The notes under the pieces: model-generated
Told to the model about the DNA's origin: nothing
Database searches by the model: none
What the model saw: the letters and a program-made list of their open reading frames with translations, nothing else
In this document: positions 8,241 through 16,679 of the stretch, one piece after another
How the letters are laid out: every line of letters begins with the position of its first letter
Position numbering within the stretch: position 1 is the first letter of the stretch
NCBI RefSeq assembly: GCF_003402535.2
Contig: NZ_AP025170.1
Span: 3,596,001-3,660,000 of the forward strand
Length of the DNA: 64,000 nt
Reading direction: 5' to 3'
DNA from: Cupriavidus sp. P-10
Lineage (GTDB): Bacteria; Pseudomonadota; Gammaproteobacteria; Burkholderiales; Burkholderiaceae
Position numbers and translations under genes: made by a program

Positions 8241-10082
8241 TTACTCCACGCCGCCGAGATAGGCTTCCAGCACCGCGGGGTCCTTCTGCACTTCCTCGGG
8301 CACGCCCTCGGCGATACGCGTGCCGAATTCCATCACCACCAGCCGGTCGGTCAGGTTCATCACGAAGTCCATGTCGTGCTCGACCAGCAGCACGCTCATG
8401 CCCTCGCCCTTGAGCTTGCGCAGCAGGTCGGCCAGCGCCTGCTTCTCCTTGTAGCGCAGGCCCGCCGCCGGCTCGTCGAGCAGCAGCAGCGCGGGGTCGC
8501 AGCACAGGGCGCGGGCGATTTCCAGGATGCGCTGCTGGCCCAGCGCCAGGCTGCCCGCTTCCATGTACATGCAGTCGGCCAGGCCTACGCGTTCCAGTTG
8601 CCGCTTCGCCTCGAACAGCAGCTTCTCTTCCTCGACCTTGTTCATGCGCAGGATCGCCGCCGAGACGCCGCCTTGCGCGCGGAAGTCGCCGCGCAGGTGT
8701 GCGCCGATGGCAACGTTCTCCAGCACCGTCATGGTCGGCAGCAGGTGCACATGCTGGAAGGTGCGGCCAATGCCACGCTTGACGATCTCGCGCGACGGCA
8801 GGCCGGAGATCACCTCGCCCCGATAGCGCACCTCGCCACGCGTGACCGGCAGCACGCCCGTCACCAGGTTGAAGGTGGTGGACTTGCCCGCACCGTTCGG
8901 GCCGATCAGGCCGATGATCTCCCCGGCACGCACCTGGAAGCTGACATCGTTGACCGCGACCAGCCCGCCGAACTCCTTGCGCGCCGCGCACACGTCTAGG
9001 ATCAGTTCGCCGGCCTCGGGCTTCTGGCGTACGACCAGGGCCTCGGCTTGCGCCGGTGCCAGGACCGCGGGACCCGACGGAAACAGCCGGCGCAGGAACG
9101 GCCAGATGCCATCGCGCGCGTATTGCAGCAACAGCACCAGCAGCACGCCAAAGACGATGATCTCGAAATTGCCGTTGGCCCCGAGCAGCTTCGGCAGCAC
9201 GCCCTGCAGCACGTCCTTCAGGATGGTCAGGATGCCGGCGCCGAGCACCGCGCCCCACACGTGGCCAACGCCGCCGACCACCGCCATGAACAGGTACTCG
9301 ATGCCGTAGTTCAGGCCGAACGGCGTCGGGTTCACCGCGCGCTGCAGGTGCGCATAGAGGAAGCCTGACACGCACGCCAGGATTGCCGCGACGACGAAGA
9401 TCACCACTTTCATCCACGCGGTATTGACGCCCATCGCCTCTGCCATCACCCCGCCACCCTTGAGCGCACGGATGGCGCGGCCCGGGCGCGAGTTCAGCAG
9501 GTTCTGCATCGCCAGCACGGCCAGCAGCACCACCGCCCAGATCAGGTAGAACATCGAGCGGCCCGACTGCAGCTCGATACCGAAGAACGACAGCACCGGG
9601 ATGCCGTTGATGCCGTCATACTTGCCCAGGAACTCCAGGTTGCCGAACACGAAGAACAGCGACAGGCCCCACGCAATCGTCGCCAGCGGCAGGTAGTGTC
9701 CGGACATGCGCATGGTGATCAACCCGATCACATAGGCCGAGGCCACCGTGATCACCAGTCCCACCAGCAGCCCAAACCACGGCGACAGCCCGAACTGCGT
9801 GGTCAGGTACGCGGTGCTGTACGCACCCAGCCCCACGAAGGCCGCCTGCCCGAACGACGTCATGCCGCCCACGCCGGTCAGCAGCACCAGCCCGATCGCG
9901 ACGATGCTGTACAGCCCGATGTAGTTGCCCAGCGTGATCCAGAATTCTGGCGTCGGCAGCACCGGCAGCAGCGCCAGCACCACGATGAAGGCGAGCACCA
10001 GCAACCGGTTCCGGTTCAGCCGCGCGCGGCTGCCCGCCGCGGCACCGGCCACGGCCGCCTGTTTGTCGGTCAGCATGGTCAT
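8241..10082 (-). CDS. Fused LivM permease and LivG ATPase (system 1)
   Basis: A 613-residue fusion. Residues ~1-345 are a LivM-type permease, with hydrophobic segments beginning LLVLAFIVVLALLPVLP and the family block GLVLLTGVGGMTSFGQAAFVGLGAYS. A short Ala/Pro-rich linker (~346-361) leads to a full LivG-type ATPase with Walker A LIGPNGAGKSTTFNLVTG (Lys400), the variant signature SLALGQQRILEIARAL and Walker B LLLLDEPAAGL. LivM and LivG are usually separate; permease-ATPase fusions of this kind are known in Betaproteobacteria. It lies 3 bp after livH and 21 bp before livF. The frame is continuous with no stop, so this is a true fusion and not a missed gene boundary. Confidence 0.92.
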   Translation of the reverse strand: MTMLTDKQAAVAGAAAGSRARLNRNRLLVLAFIVVLALLPVLPTPEFWITLGNYIGLYSIVAIGLVLLTGVGGMTSFGQAAFVGLGAYSTAYLTTQFGLSPWFGLLVGLVITVASAYVIGLITMRMSGHYLPLATIAWGLSLFFVFGNLEFLGKYDGINGIPVLSFFGIELQSGRSMFYLIWAVVLLAVLAMQNLLNSRPGRAIRALKGGGVMAEAMGVNTAWMKVVIFVVAAILACVSGFLYAHLQRAVNPTPFGLNYGIEYLFMAVVGGVGHVWGAVLGAGILTILKDVLQGVLPKLLGANGNFEIIVFGVLLVLLLQYARDGIWPFLRRLFPSGPAVLAPAQAEALVVRQKPEAGELILDVCAARKEFGGLVAVNDVSFQVRAGEIIGLIGPNGAGKSTTFNLVTGVLPVTRGEVRYRGEVISGLPSREIVKRGIGRTFQHVHLLPTMTVLENVAIGAHLRGDFRAQGGVSAAILRMNKVEEEKLLFEAKRQLERVGLADCMYMEAGSLALGQQRILEIARALCCDPALLLLDEPAAGLRYKEKQALADLLRKLKGEGMSVLLVEHDMDFVMNLTDRLVVMEFGTRIAEGVPEEVQKDPAVLEAYLGGVE

Positions 10083-10085
10083 GGC

Positions 10086-11138
10086 TTATTCCTCCTCCTC
10101 GACATGCTTGCTCGTCAGCGAGCGCCACAGCAGCACCGGAATGATCAGTGTGAAGACGATGACCTCCTTGAACGCGCTGGCCCAGAAGGACGAATACGAT
10201 TCGAGCAGGCCCACCAGCAGCGCACCGAGCGCCGCGACCGGATAGCTCACCAGCCCGCCGACGATCGCGCCGACAAAGCCTTTCAGGCCGACCAGGAAGC
10301 CCGACTCGTAGTAGACCGTGGTCAGCGGCGCGATCAGGACGCCGCACAGCGCGCCCATTGCCGCGGCCAGCGTGAACGACAGCCGTCCCGCCTGCGTCGT
10401 GCCGATGCCGACCAGGCGCGCGCCCAGCCGGTTCACCGCGGTCGCGCGCAACGCCTTGCCCTGCAGCGTGCGCTCGAAGTAAAAGTACAGCGCCCCAATC
10501 AGCAGCGCCGACACGCCCACCACCCACAGGCTCTGGCCCGAGACGCTGAGCGCGCCCACTTCAAAGCGCGCATCCGAGAACGCCGTGGTGCGCGAGCCTT
10601 CGGCGCCGAACATCACCAGCCCCAGCCCCACCAGCGCAAAGTGCACGCCGACCGAGACGATCAGCAGCACCAGCGTGCTGGCCTCGGCCAGCGGCTGGTA
10701 GGCCAGCCGGTACAGCATTGGCCCGAGCGGGATGATCACCAGCAGCGTCAGCGCGATCTGCGCCAGCATGGGCAGCGGCTGCGCGCCGTACTGCTGCACC
10801 AGCCAGTGCACCGCCAGCGGGAACGCCAGGTACTTGCCGGCCAGCACCGCTAGCCGCTGCCCCAGCGTGCGCCGCAGTTCGGCGCTGCGCAGCACGGTCA
10901 CGGTTTCATAGATGAAGGTCAGCGCACCCATGGCCAGCAGCAGCCAGCTGGTCTGCGGCGCATGCCCGGCCTGCATCGCCGCCAGCGTCAGCGCGCCGTA
11001 GGCAACGAACTCCCCTTGCGGGATGAAGATGACGCGCGTCACCGAGAACACCAGCACCAGGGCCAGTGCCAGCAGCGCGTAGATCGCGCCCGAGGTGATG
11101 CCGTCCTGCGCCAGGATGGCGGCGATAGATAGGTCCAT
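10086..11138 (-). CDS. livH: LivH-type permease (system 1)
   Basis: Inner-membrane permease of the Liv-family ABC importer. The 350-residue protein begins IAAILAQDGITSGAIYALLALALVLVFSVT, the typical LivH opening, with several further hydrophobic segments and the loop TTQAGRLSFTLAAAMGALCGVLIAP. It is longer than the usual ~290-300 residues because of an extra hydrophobic/basic insert at roughly residues 70-150 (from IYETVTVLRSAELRRTLGQ). The gene is followed after 3 bp by the fused permease-ATPase gene. The receptor gene lies upstream beyond a strong hairpin. Confidence 0.9.
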   Translation of the reverse strand: MDLSIAAILAQDGITSGAIYALLALALVLVFSVTRVIFIPQGEFVAYGALTLAAMQAGHAPQTSWLLLAMGALTFIYETVTVLRSAELRRTLGQRLAVLAGKYLAFPLAVHWLVQQYGAQPLPMLAQIALTLLVIIPLGPMLYRLAYQPLAEASTLVLLIVSVGVHFALVGLGLVMFGAEGSRTTAFSDARFEVGALSVSGQSLWVVGVSALLIGALYFYFERTLQGKALRATAVNRLGARLVGIGTTQAGRLSFTLAAAMGALCGVLIAPLTTVYYESGFLVGLKGFVGAIVGGLVSYPVAALGALLVGLLESYSSFWASAFKEVIVFTLIIPVLLWRSLTSKHVEEEE

Positions 11139-11276
11139 TGTCTCCCCGTATCGTTGAAATACCTGCCTGCTTCGAAGGGGGCCGACAGGGCGCTGCGCGC
11201 GGTGGGATTTACGAAATGGTAAACGGGTTGCCCATTGCAGAAATACTCGGCAACCCTAGGTATTGCGGTGCGGCAG

Positions 11277-11306
11277 AAAAAAAGGCGCATGGGATGACCA
11301 TGCGCC
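11277..11306 (-). terminator. Hairpin terminator between the receptor and permease genes of Liv system 1
   Basis: A perfect 9-bp stem (GGCGCATGG / CCATGCGCC) with a 5-base loop is followed on the minus strand by seven T residues. It lies 50 bp after the receptor stop codon and 139 bp before livH. Partial termination here would give more receptor than membrane parts, a common design in binding-protein transporters (inference). Confidence 0.85.
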
Positions 11307-11355
11307 CTGTTTCACATCCCTGCGTCACCGTCACTCCGTCATGTCGTGCAGCGAC

Positions 11356-12504
11356 TTACTTCAGCAGCTTCCACTTGCCGTCGACGATCTGCACCATCAC
11401 GCGTGCGCGCTGGTCGAAGCCGAGGTGGTCGGTAGTGCTCATGTTCATGATGCCATGCGACACCGGCAGGTTCCTGGTCTGCTCCATGGCGTCGCGCAGC
11501 GCCTTGCGGAATTCCTTGGTGCCGGGCTGGCCCTTCTTGAGCGCCTCGGGGATGGCGTGCTGCAGGATCAGGCCGGCATCCCAGGCATGGCCACCGAAGG
11601 TCGAGACCTGGCCGCCGAAGGCTTTCTCATAGGCCGTCTTGTAGGCCATGGCCGGCTTCTTCACCGGGTTGCTGTCGGGCAGTTGCTCGGCCACCAGCAG
11701 CGGGCCGGCCGGCAGGAACGTACCTTCGCAATCCTTGCCGCAGACACGCAGGAAGTCGGCGTTGGCGACACCGTGGGTCTGGTAGACCTTGCCCTTGAAG
11801 CCGCGCTCCTTGAGCGCCTTGGCCGGCAGCGCCGCGGGCGTACCCGAGCCTGCGATCAGCACGGCGTCGGCGTTGGCGCTCATCATCTTCAGCACCTGGC
11901 CGGTCACCGAGGTGTCGGTGCGGGCAAAGCGCTCGTTGGCGACCACCTTGATCTTGCGCATCTCCGCCACCTTGGCGAACTCCTGCGCCCAGCTGTCGCC
12001 ATAGGCATCCGCGAAGCCGATGAAAGCCACCGTCTTCACGTTGTTGTTGCCCATGTGCTCGGCAATGGCGGTGGCCATGTGCGAATCGTTCTGCGGCGTC
12101 TTGAAGATCCAGGCGCGCTTGGCATCCATCGGTTCGATGATGCGGGCCGAGGCGGCCATGGTGATCATCGGCGTATCGTTCTCGGCGACCACATCGACCA
12201 TCGCCAGCGAGTTCGGCGTCACGGTGGAGCCAACCACCACGTCAACCTTGTCTTCGCTGATCAGCTTGCGGGTGTTCTTGACCGCGGTGGTAGTGTCGGA
12301 AGCGTCGTCCAGGACGATGTACTCGATCTTCTTGCCCGCAACTTCCTTCGGCATCAGCGTGAAGGTGTTCTTCTCCGGAATACCCAGCGATGCCGCCGGA
12401 CCCGTTGCCGACACCGTGACCCCGACCTTGACCTGTGCCTGGGCGGCGCCGGCAGCCAGGCTGACCGCCGCGATTGCCAGCAAGCTGGCGCGCTTGAAAT
12501 CCAT
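11356..12504 (-). CDS. Liv-family periplasmic substrate-binding protein (system 1)
   Basis: Periplasmic receptor of type I (leucine/amide-binding) fold. The 382-residue precursor starts MDFKRASLLAIAAVSLAAGAAQAQ, a clear Sec signal peptide with a likely cut after AQA, followed by VKVGVTVSATGPAASLGIPEKNT, typical of this family. The ATG at 12502-12504 is preceded by GGAG at a 5-base distance, so I prefer it over an upstream in-frame start. It is the first gene of the operon and is separated from the permease genes by an intrinsic terminator. The ligand (branched-chain amino acid, amide or aromatic acid) is not determined. Confidence 0.92.
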   Translation of the reverse strand: MDFKRASLLAIAAVSLAAGAAQAQVKVGVTVSATGPAASLGIPEKNTFTLMPKEVAGKKIEYIVLDDASDTTTAVKNTRKLISEDKVDVVVGSTVTPNSLAMVDVVAENDTPMITMAASARIIEPMDAKRAWIFKTPQNDSHMATAIAEHMGNNNVKTVAFIGFADAYGDSWAQEFAKVAEMRKIKVVANERFARTDTSVTGQVLKMMSANADAVLIAGSGTPAALPAKALKERGFKGKVYQTHGVANADFLRVCGKDCEGTFLPAGPLLVAEQLPDSNPVKKPAMAYKTAYEKAFGGQVSTFGGHAWDAGLILQHAIPEALKKGQPGTKEFRKALRDAMEQTRNLPVSHGIMNMSTTDHLGFDQRARVMVQIVDGKWKLLK

Positions 12505-12815
12505 CTTGTCTCCTTCGGTTCCTGAAACGGAAAGGCATCCGTCCGGCGTCCACCGGCGGATGCCCCTTTTTTGTCGACCCCTCGGGCCTGACGCAGGCAC
12601 ATCGCCGGCACCTGCGCAACTGCCAGGAACGATGTCACACCGTTCCCCATTTCCCGTCCACGCCGAGAACCGATCGCCGCTGGCGAACCGGCCCTTTCCC
12701 CCGGAATTGGCGCTTCTGTCATTCGCCGACCGTGCGGTCGGGAATGCCGATCGAGTCTATCACAGCGACTTGTCGCGAAAAGCAGGATTAACCCGCATCG
12801 CACATACGCTGGCGC
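12505..12815. other. Intergenic region upstream of Liv system 1
   Basis: This 311-bp gap lies between the TSUP permease gene and the receptor gene, both leftward. It should hold the promoter of the Liv operon. On the minus strand TTTTCG and TAGACT with a 16-base spacer around 12755-12783 is a weak candidate. I see no other structured element. Confidence 0.35.
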
Positions 12816-13577
12816 TCAGCGGGCAAAGGCATCCCAGGCCGTCTTCAGGATCAGCGCGCTCACCACCACGATAAAGACCTTGCGCACGAACGCGCTGCCA
12901 TGGCGCAGCGCCAGCCGGCTCCCCACCTGGCTGCCGGCGACGTTGGCCACCGCCATCACCAGCCCCAGCTGCCACCAGATATGGCCCTTGCTGGCAAGCA
13001 GCAGCAACGCCGCCAGGTTGGTCGCAAGGTTGACCAGCTTGGTCGACGCCGCGGCGTGCAGGAAGTCATAGCCGAACACGCGCACGAACACGATCATCAG
13101 GAAGCTGCCGGTGCCGGGGCCGAACACGCCGTCGTAGAAGCCCAGCACTGCGCCGGCGAGCAATGCCGCGAACCGTTCGCGACCGCCTTTCAGCGTCGGC
13201 GCATGCTCGGCGCCGAGGTCCTTCTTTGCCAGCGTATACGCCAGCAGCGCCACCAGGATGAACGGCAGCGCCTTGCGCATCGGCTCCGCCGGGATCTTGG
13301 TCAGCGCCCATGCGCCGGCCATCGAGAAGACAAAGGCCGCAACCACCGCCGGCGCGGTCGCGCCCCAGTAGATGCGCACGCTACGGCCATAGCGCAGCGC
13401 GGCGTTGGCGGTGCCGGCGATCGAGCCTAGCTTGTTGGTCCCTAGCAGCGTTGCCGGCGCCATGCCGGGATAGGCAGAGAACAGCGCCGGAATCTGGACC
13501 AGGCCGCCGCCGCCGGCGACCGCGTCGATCATGCCGGCGAGAAAGGCGGCAACCGCCAGTAATGCGAACTCCATCAT
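12816..13577 (-). CDS. TSUP-family (TauE/SafE) membrane transporter
   Basis: A 253-residue integral membrane protein of the TauE/SafE (TSUP) family, which exports or imports sulfonates, sulfite or other small anions. The N-terminus MMEFALLAVAAFLAGMIDAVAG followed by GGGLVQIP is the family hallmark, and the second half-repeat carries GFYDGVFGPGTGSFLMI, so both internal repeats are present. About eight hydrophobic segments can be seen. I set the start at the tandem ATG codons at 13572-13577 because they give the family N-terminus; the upstream open frame is Arg/Pro-rich and not membrane-like. No ribosome-binding site is evident. The substrate is unknown. Confidence 0.85.
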   Translation of the reverse strand: MMEFALLAVAAFLAGMIDAVAGGGGLVQIPALFSAYPGMAPATLLGTNKLGSIAGTANAALRYGRSVRIYWGATAPAVVAAFVFSMAGAWALTKIPAEPMRKALPFILVALLAYTLAKKDLGAEHAPTLKGGRERFAALLAGAVLGFYDGVFGPGTGSFLMIVFVRVFGYDFLHAAASTKLVNLATNLAALLLLASKGHIWWQLGLVMAVANVAGSQVGSRLALRHGSAFVRKVFIVVVSALILKTAWDAFAR

Positions 13578-13635
13578 TGCAGGAACGGGAAAGGAAAAAC
13601 GGGAGGAGGAAAAGGCGAGGCGCGTCGGCCGCGGC

Positions 13636-14190
13636 TCAGCCGAGCACCTTGGCCGCCGGCACCAGGCTGCGCAGCCACATGCCGCTGGCATGCGGGGCAA
13701 AGCCGGGCGGCGCGCCACCGTGGGCGCCGGGCAGCGCAGGGGCAAGCAGTGCGTGGCGGATGCCATGGGCACGCCCCCAGTCGGCCAGCGTGTCGCAGCT
13801 GGCGTTCAGGCAGGCGCGGGCCGTGTCGGCATTGAGCCCGGGGCGTACCCACCACTCCGTGGCCAGGGCGGCCAGACCGGCCAGCTCAAGGCTTGGCACC
13901 AGCGCCACCGGCAGGCAGGCCAGCACATTGTCCGGCGCAACGCCGTGGACTATCAGGCAGATACCGCGCCCGGACTGCGCCAGCAGTTCGTCCAGCATCA
14001 GCCGTCGCGCGCGGGCCGCGGGCACCGGCAGCGGCTGCACCGCAGCCAGCCAGGCGTCCAGCATGGCGCCGTCGGCACTCTGGCCGGCGCGTACCCACAG
14101 CTGCGCTGTGGGCCATTGCGGCGTGGCGTCGGGACGACCCGAGCCGTCCGGAAGCGGCGGATCTTGGGAATCGGGGGGATTGGCTGGCAT
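13636..14190 (-). CDS. Hypothetical protein (weak GNAT-like C-terminal half)
   Basis: I do not recognise this 184-residue protein with confidence. It starts MPANPPDSQDPPLPDGSGRP, a Pro-rich leader, followed by a mixed hydrophobic region. The segment ATEWWVRPGLNADTARACLN, followed by CDTLADWGRAHGIRHALL, resembles the acetyl-CoA-binding stretch of GNAT acetyltransferases in pattern, but the usual R/Q-x-x-G-x-G/A signature is missing. The frame is open without interruption and has the high-GC codon use of its neighbours. It lies 58 bp upstream of the TSUP gene on the same strand, so the two may be co-transcribed. The start at 14190 is one of several in-frame ATGs. Confidence 0.5.
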   Translation of the reverse strand: MPANPPDSQDPPLPDGSGRPDATPQWPTAQLWVRAGQSADGAMLDAWLAAVQPLPVPAARARRLMLDELLAQSGRGICLIVHGVAPDNVLACLPVALVPSLELAGLAALATEWWVRPGLNADTARACLNASCDTLADWGRAHGIRHALLAPALPGAHGGAPPGFAPHASGMWLRSLVPAAKVLG

Positions 14191-14330
14191 GACGGGCAAC
14201 GGAAAGCGCCCGCATTGTCGCATGCGGCGGGGATCGGGGTGATGCAGATCCGGCATGGATGCCCCAAAATGAGGCGAACACGGCACAGATGGAAGGCTGA
14301 GGGCTCGCACCCGTTGGCGAAGCCCCAATG

Positions 14331-14363
14331 AAAAAAGCGTTGCCGAGGATCACCCGGCAACGC
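14331..14363. terminator. Bidirectional-looking terminator after Liv system 2
   Basis: A perfect 9-bp stem (GCGTTGCCG / CGGCAACGC, 9-base loop) is flanked by six A on the left and a T-rich stretch on the right. On the minus strand it ends in a T-run and lies about 165 bp after livM. The rest of the 14191-14529 gap shows nothing else that I can support. Confidence 0.8.
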
Positions 14364-14529
14364 CCTTTATTTTATAACGCTGCTACCCGACACCGGGTGC
14401 GCGCCTGTCGTCTCCTCGCTTCCGCCTCCATTTAACCTGCGAAAACCGTATATGGAATGTAACGAAGCGGTGCATCGAGGACAAGCTAGAAAAAACCCTA
14501 GCCCCAGATTCGGGCATGTCGCCCCACGA

Positions 14530-15576
14530 TCACTCGTGCTTGCGGCCGAACCGGGCCAGCAGTTCGCCCATGATGCCACGGCGGAAGGTCAGCACGCAGA
14601 TCACGAAGATCACCCCGGTCACCATCGTCACCGACTCGCCCAGCGTGTTGAACCACTGCAGGCCGGTAGCCGAGGCCAGGAAGCTGCCGATGTCGCCCAG
14701 CTTGTTCTCCAGCGCCACGATCACGAAGGCGCCGACGATCGGGCCGGACAAGGTGCCCAGGCCGCCGACCAGCGTCATCAGGATCACCGAGCCCGACATC
14801 GACCAGTGCACGTCGGTCAGCGTCTCGAAGCCCAGCACCAGCGCCTTGATCGAGCCGGCCAGCCCCGACAGCGCCGCCGACAGCACGAAGGCCGTCAGCT
14901 TGAAGCGGTCGACATCGTAGCCCAGCGAGATCGCACGCGGCTCGTTCTCCTTGATTGCCTTCAGGATCTGGCCGAACGGCGAGTGCACCGTGCGCACGAT
15001 CAGCGCGAAGGCCGCGACCATGATCACCAGCGCCACGTAGTACAGCGTCAGGTCACTGGACAGCGGCAGCACGCCGAACAGCTTGCCGCGCGGAATGCCC
15101 TGCAGCCCGTCCTCGCCGCCGGTGAACGGCGCCTGCAGGCAGATAAAGAACAGCATCTGCGCCAGCGCCAGCGTGATCATCGAGAAGTAGATGCCCTGGC
15201 GGCGGATCGCCAGCGAACCGACCACGTAGCCGATCAGCGCGCCGGTGCCCGTGCCCAGGAGCAGCCCGATCTCCGGCGTCACGCCCCAGGCCTTCATGGC
15301 ATGGCCGGCCGCGTAGCCGGCACCGCCGAAGAAGGCCGCATGGCCGAACGACAGCAGCCCGGTATAGCCGATCAGCAGGTTGAACGCGCAGGCAAACAGC
15401 GCGAAGCACAGCACCTTGAGCACGAATACCGGATAGGCACCCGCCAGCGGCGCGGCGATCAGCGCCAGCAGCAGCAATCCGTACAACAGTTTCTTCTGCA
15501 CGCCCTGTCCCTTTCCTGCCTGGCCCGCGTTGGCAGCCACCGCGGGCTGCGTCGATGATGTGGTTGGTGCGCTCAT
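14530..15576 (-). CDS. livM: LivM-type permease (system 2)
   Basis: Inner-membrane permease of the second Liv-family importer, 348 residues. After a soluble Ala/Thr/Gln-rich leader (~30 residues) come many hydrophobic segments and the LivM block FNLLIGYTGLLSFGHAAFFGGAGYA. The ATG at 15574-15576 overlaps the livH stop by one base (TGATG), pointing to translational coupling; a GTG one codon upstream is an alternative. It is the last gene of the operon livG-livF-receptor-livH-livM and is followed by a terminator hairpin. Confidence 0.93.
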   Translation of the reverse strand: MSAPTTSSTQPAVAANAGQAGKGQGVQKKLLYGLLLLALIAAPLAGAYPVFVLKVLCFALFACAFNLLIGYTGLLSFGHAAFFGGAGYAAGHAMKAWGVTPEIGLLLGTGTGALIGYVVGSLAIRRQGIYFSMITLALAQMLFFICLQAPFTGGEDGLQGIPRGKLFGVLPLSSDLTLYYVALVIMVAAFALIVRTVHSPFGQILKAIKENEPRAISLGYDVDRFKLTAFVLSAALSGLAGSIKALVLGFETLTDVHWSMSGSVILMTLVGGLGTLSGPIVGAFVIVALENKLGDIGSFLASATGLQWFNTLGESVTMVTGVIFVICVLTFRRGIMGELLARFGRKHE

Positions 15577-16460
15577 CACTTCTCCTTCCCGAACAGCCCG
15601 GCCGGGCGCAGCAGCAGCACGATCACCATGATGAAGAACACCACGGTCGACGATGCTTCAGGATAGAACACCTTGGTCAGGCCTTCGACCACGCCCAGCC
15701 CAAGGCCGGTCAGGATCGAGCCCATGATCGAGCCCATGCCGCCGATCACCACCACCGCGAACACGATGATGATCAGGTTCTGCCCCATCAGCGGCGAGAT
15801 CTGGATCACCGGCGCGGCCAGCACCCCCGCAAACGCCGCCAGCGCCACGCCGAAACCGTAGGTCAGCGTCACCATCAGCGGCACGTTGACACCAAAGGCC
15901 TCGACCATCTTGGGGTTCTCGGTGCCGGCGCGCAGGTAGGCGCCCAGCTTGGTCTTCTCGATCACATACCAGGTGGCAAAGCACACCACCAGCGACGCCA
16001 CCACGACCCAGGCACGGTAGTTCGGCAGGATCATGAAGCCCAGGTCGGTCGCGCCCTGCAGCGCGTCAGGCGTCTGGTACGGCAGGCCCGACACGCCGTA
16101 GATCGAGCGGAAGATGCCCTCGATCACCAGCGTAATGCCCAGCGTCAGCAGCAGGCCGTAGATGTGGTCGAGCTTGTAGATCCAGCGCAGCATGGTCTTC
16201 TCGATCACCACCCCGATGGCGGCAACGACCAGCGGCGACAGCAGCAGCATGACCCAGTAGTTGAGCCCGGCGTACTCCATGCCCATCCAGGCCAGCACCG
16301 CACCGAGCATGAAGAGCGCGCCGTGCGCGAAATTGATGACGTTGAGCAGGCCGAAGATGACCGCCAGGCCCAGGCTCAGCATCGCATAGAAGGCGCCGTT
16401 CACCAGCCCCAGCAACAGCTGGGAAAGCATGGCAGGCAGGGGAATTCCGAAGATGTCCAT
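15576..16460 (-). CDS. livH: LivH-type permease (system 2)
   Basis: Inner-membrane permease, 294 residues, with the family signatures LVNGAFYAMLSLGLAVIFGL, then LNVINFAHGALFMLGA, and GMGSIMGSILTGLGLGVVEGL. The ATG at 16458-16460 is preferred; an in-frame TTG lies three codons upstream and neither has a clear ribosome-binding site. It is separated from the receptor gene by a 219-bp interval carrying an inverted pair of GC-rich hairpin repeats, and it is directly coupled to livM downstream. Confidence 0.93.
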   Translation of the reverse strand: MDIFGIPLPAMLSQLLLGLVNGAFYAMLSLGLAVIFGLLNVINFAHGALFMLGAVLAWMGMEYAGLNYWVMLLLSPLVVAAIGVVIEKTMLRWIYKLDHIYGLLLTLGITLVIEGIFRSIYGVSGLPYQTPDALQGATDLGFMILPNYRAWVVVASLVVCFATWYVIEKTKLGAYLRAGTENPKMVEAFGVNVPLMVTLTYGFGVALAAFAGVLAAPVIQISPLMGQNLIIIVFAVVVIGGMGSIMGSILTGLGLGVVEGLTKVFYPEASSTVVFFIMVIVLLLRPAGLFGKEK

Positions 16461-16482
16461 GAGCGTCAATTGCTGGTGGTGA

Positions 16483-16523
16483 CTCCCCTCCCCCGCGCGT
16501 GGGAGAGGGGTTGGGGGAGAGGG
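16483..16523 (+). repeat. REP-like hairpin repeat, copy A
   Basis: A 41-bp element: CTCCCCTCCCCC, a short GCGCGT loop, GGGAGAGGGG, then TTGGGGGAGAGGGC. It is the inverted counterpart of copy B 90 bp away. Elements of this composition are common dispersed intergenic repeats in GC-rich Proteobacteria (general knowledge, not checked here). Confidence 0.7.
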
Positions 16524-16612
16524 CCGGCGCGCAAGGGGCTACGAATTTCAGCACTGGCGCGGGCGCGCTTCACGCCGCGGCACTTGTGCCGGCATCGCTC
16601 CTGGCGTCGCCT

Positions 16613-16654
16613 GCCCTCTCCCCCTGCCCCTCTCCCGCAAGCGGGAGAGGGGAG
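16613..16654 (-). repeat. REP-like hairpin repeat, copy B
   Basis: GCCCTCTCCCCCTG followed by the near-perfect hairpin CCCCTCTCCCGC-AA-GCGGGAGAGGGG. Copies A and B face each other and could form one long stem in the transcript between the receptor and livH genes. This could protect the upstream receptor mRNA, which is inference. Confidence 0.7.
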
Positions 16655-16679
16655 CAAACCGTCGCGGTCCCGCCGACGG

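Noticed and set aside
7405..9417. 670-codon minus-strand frame overlapping livF and the permease-ATPase fusion
   Set aside because: Out-of-frame shadow with Arg/Gly-rich composition; livF and the fused gene in the other frame have all motifs.
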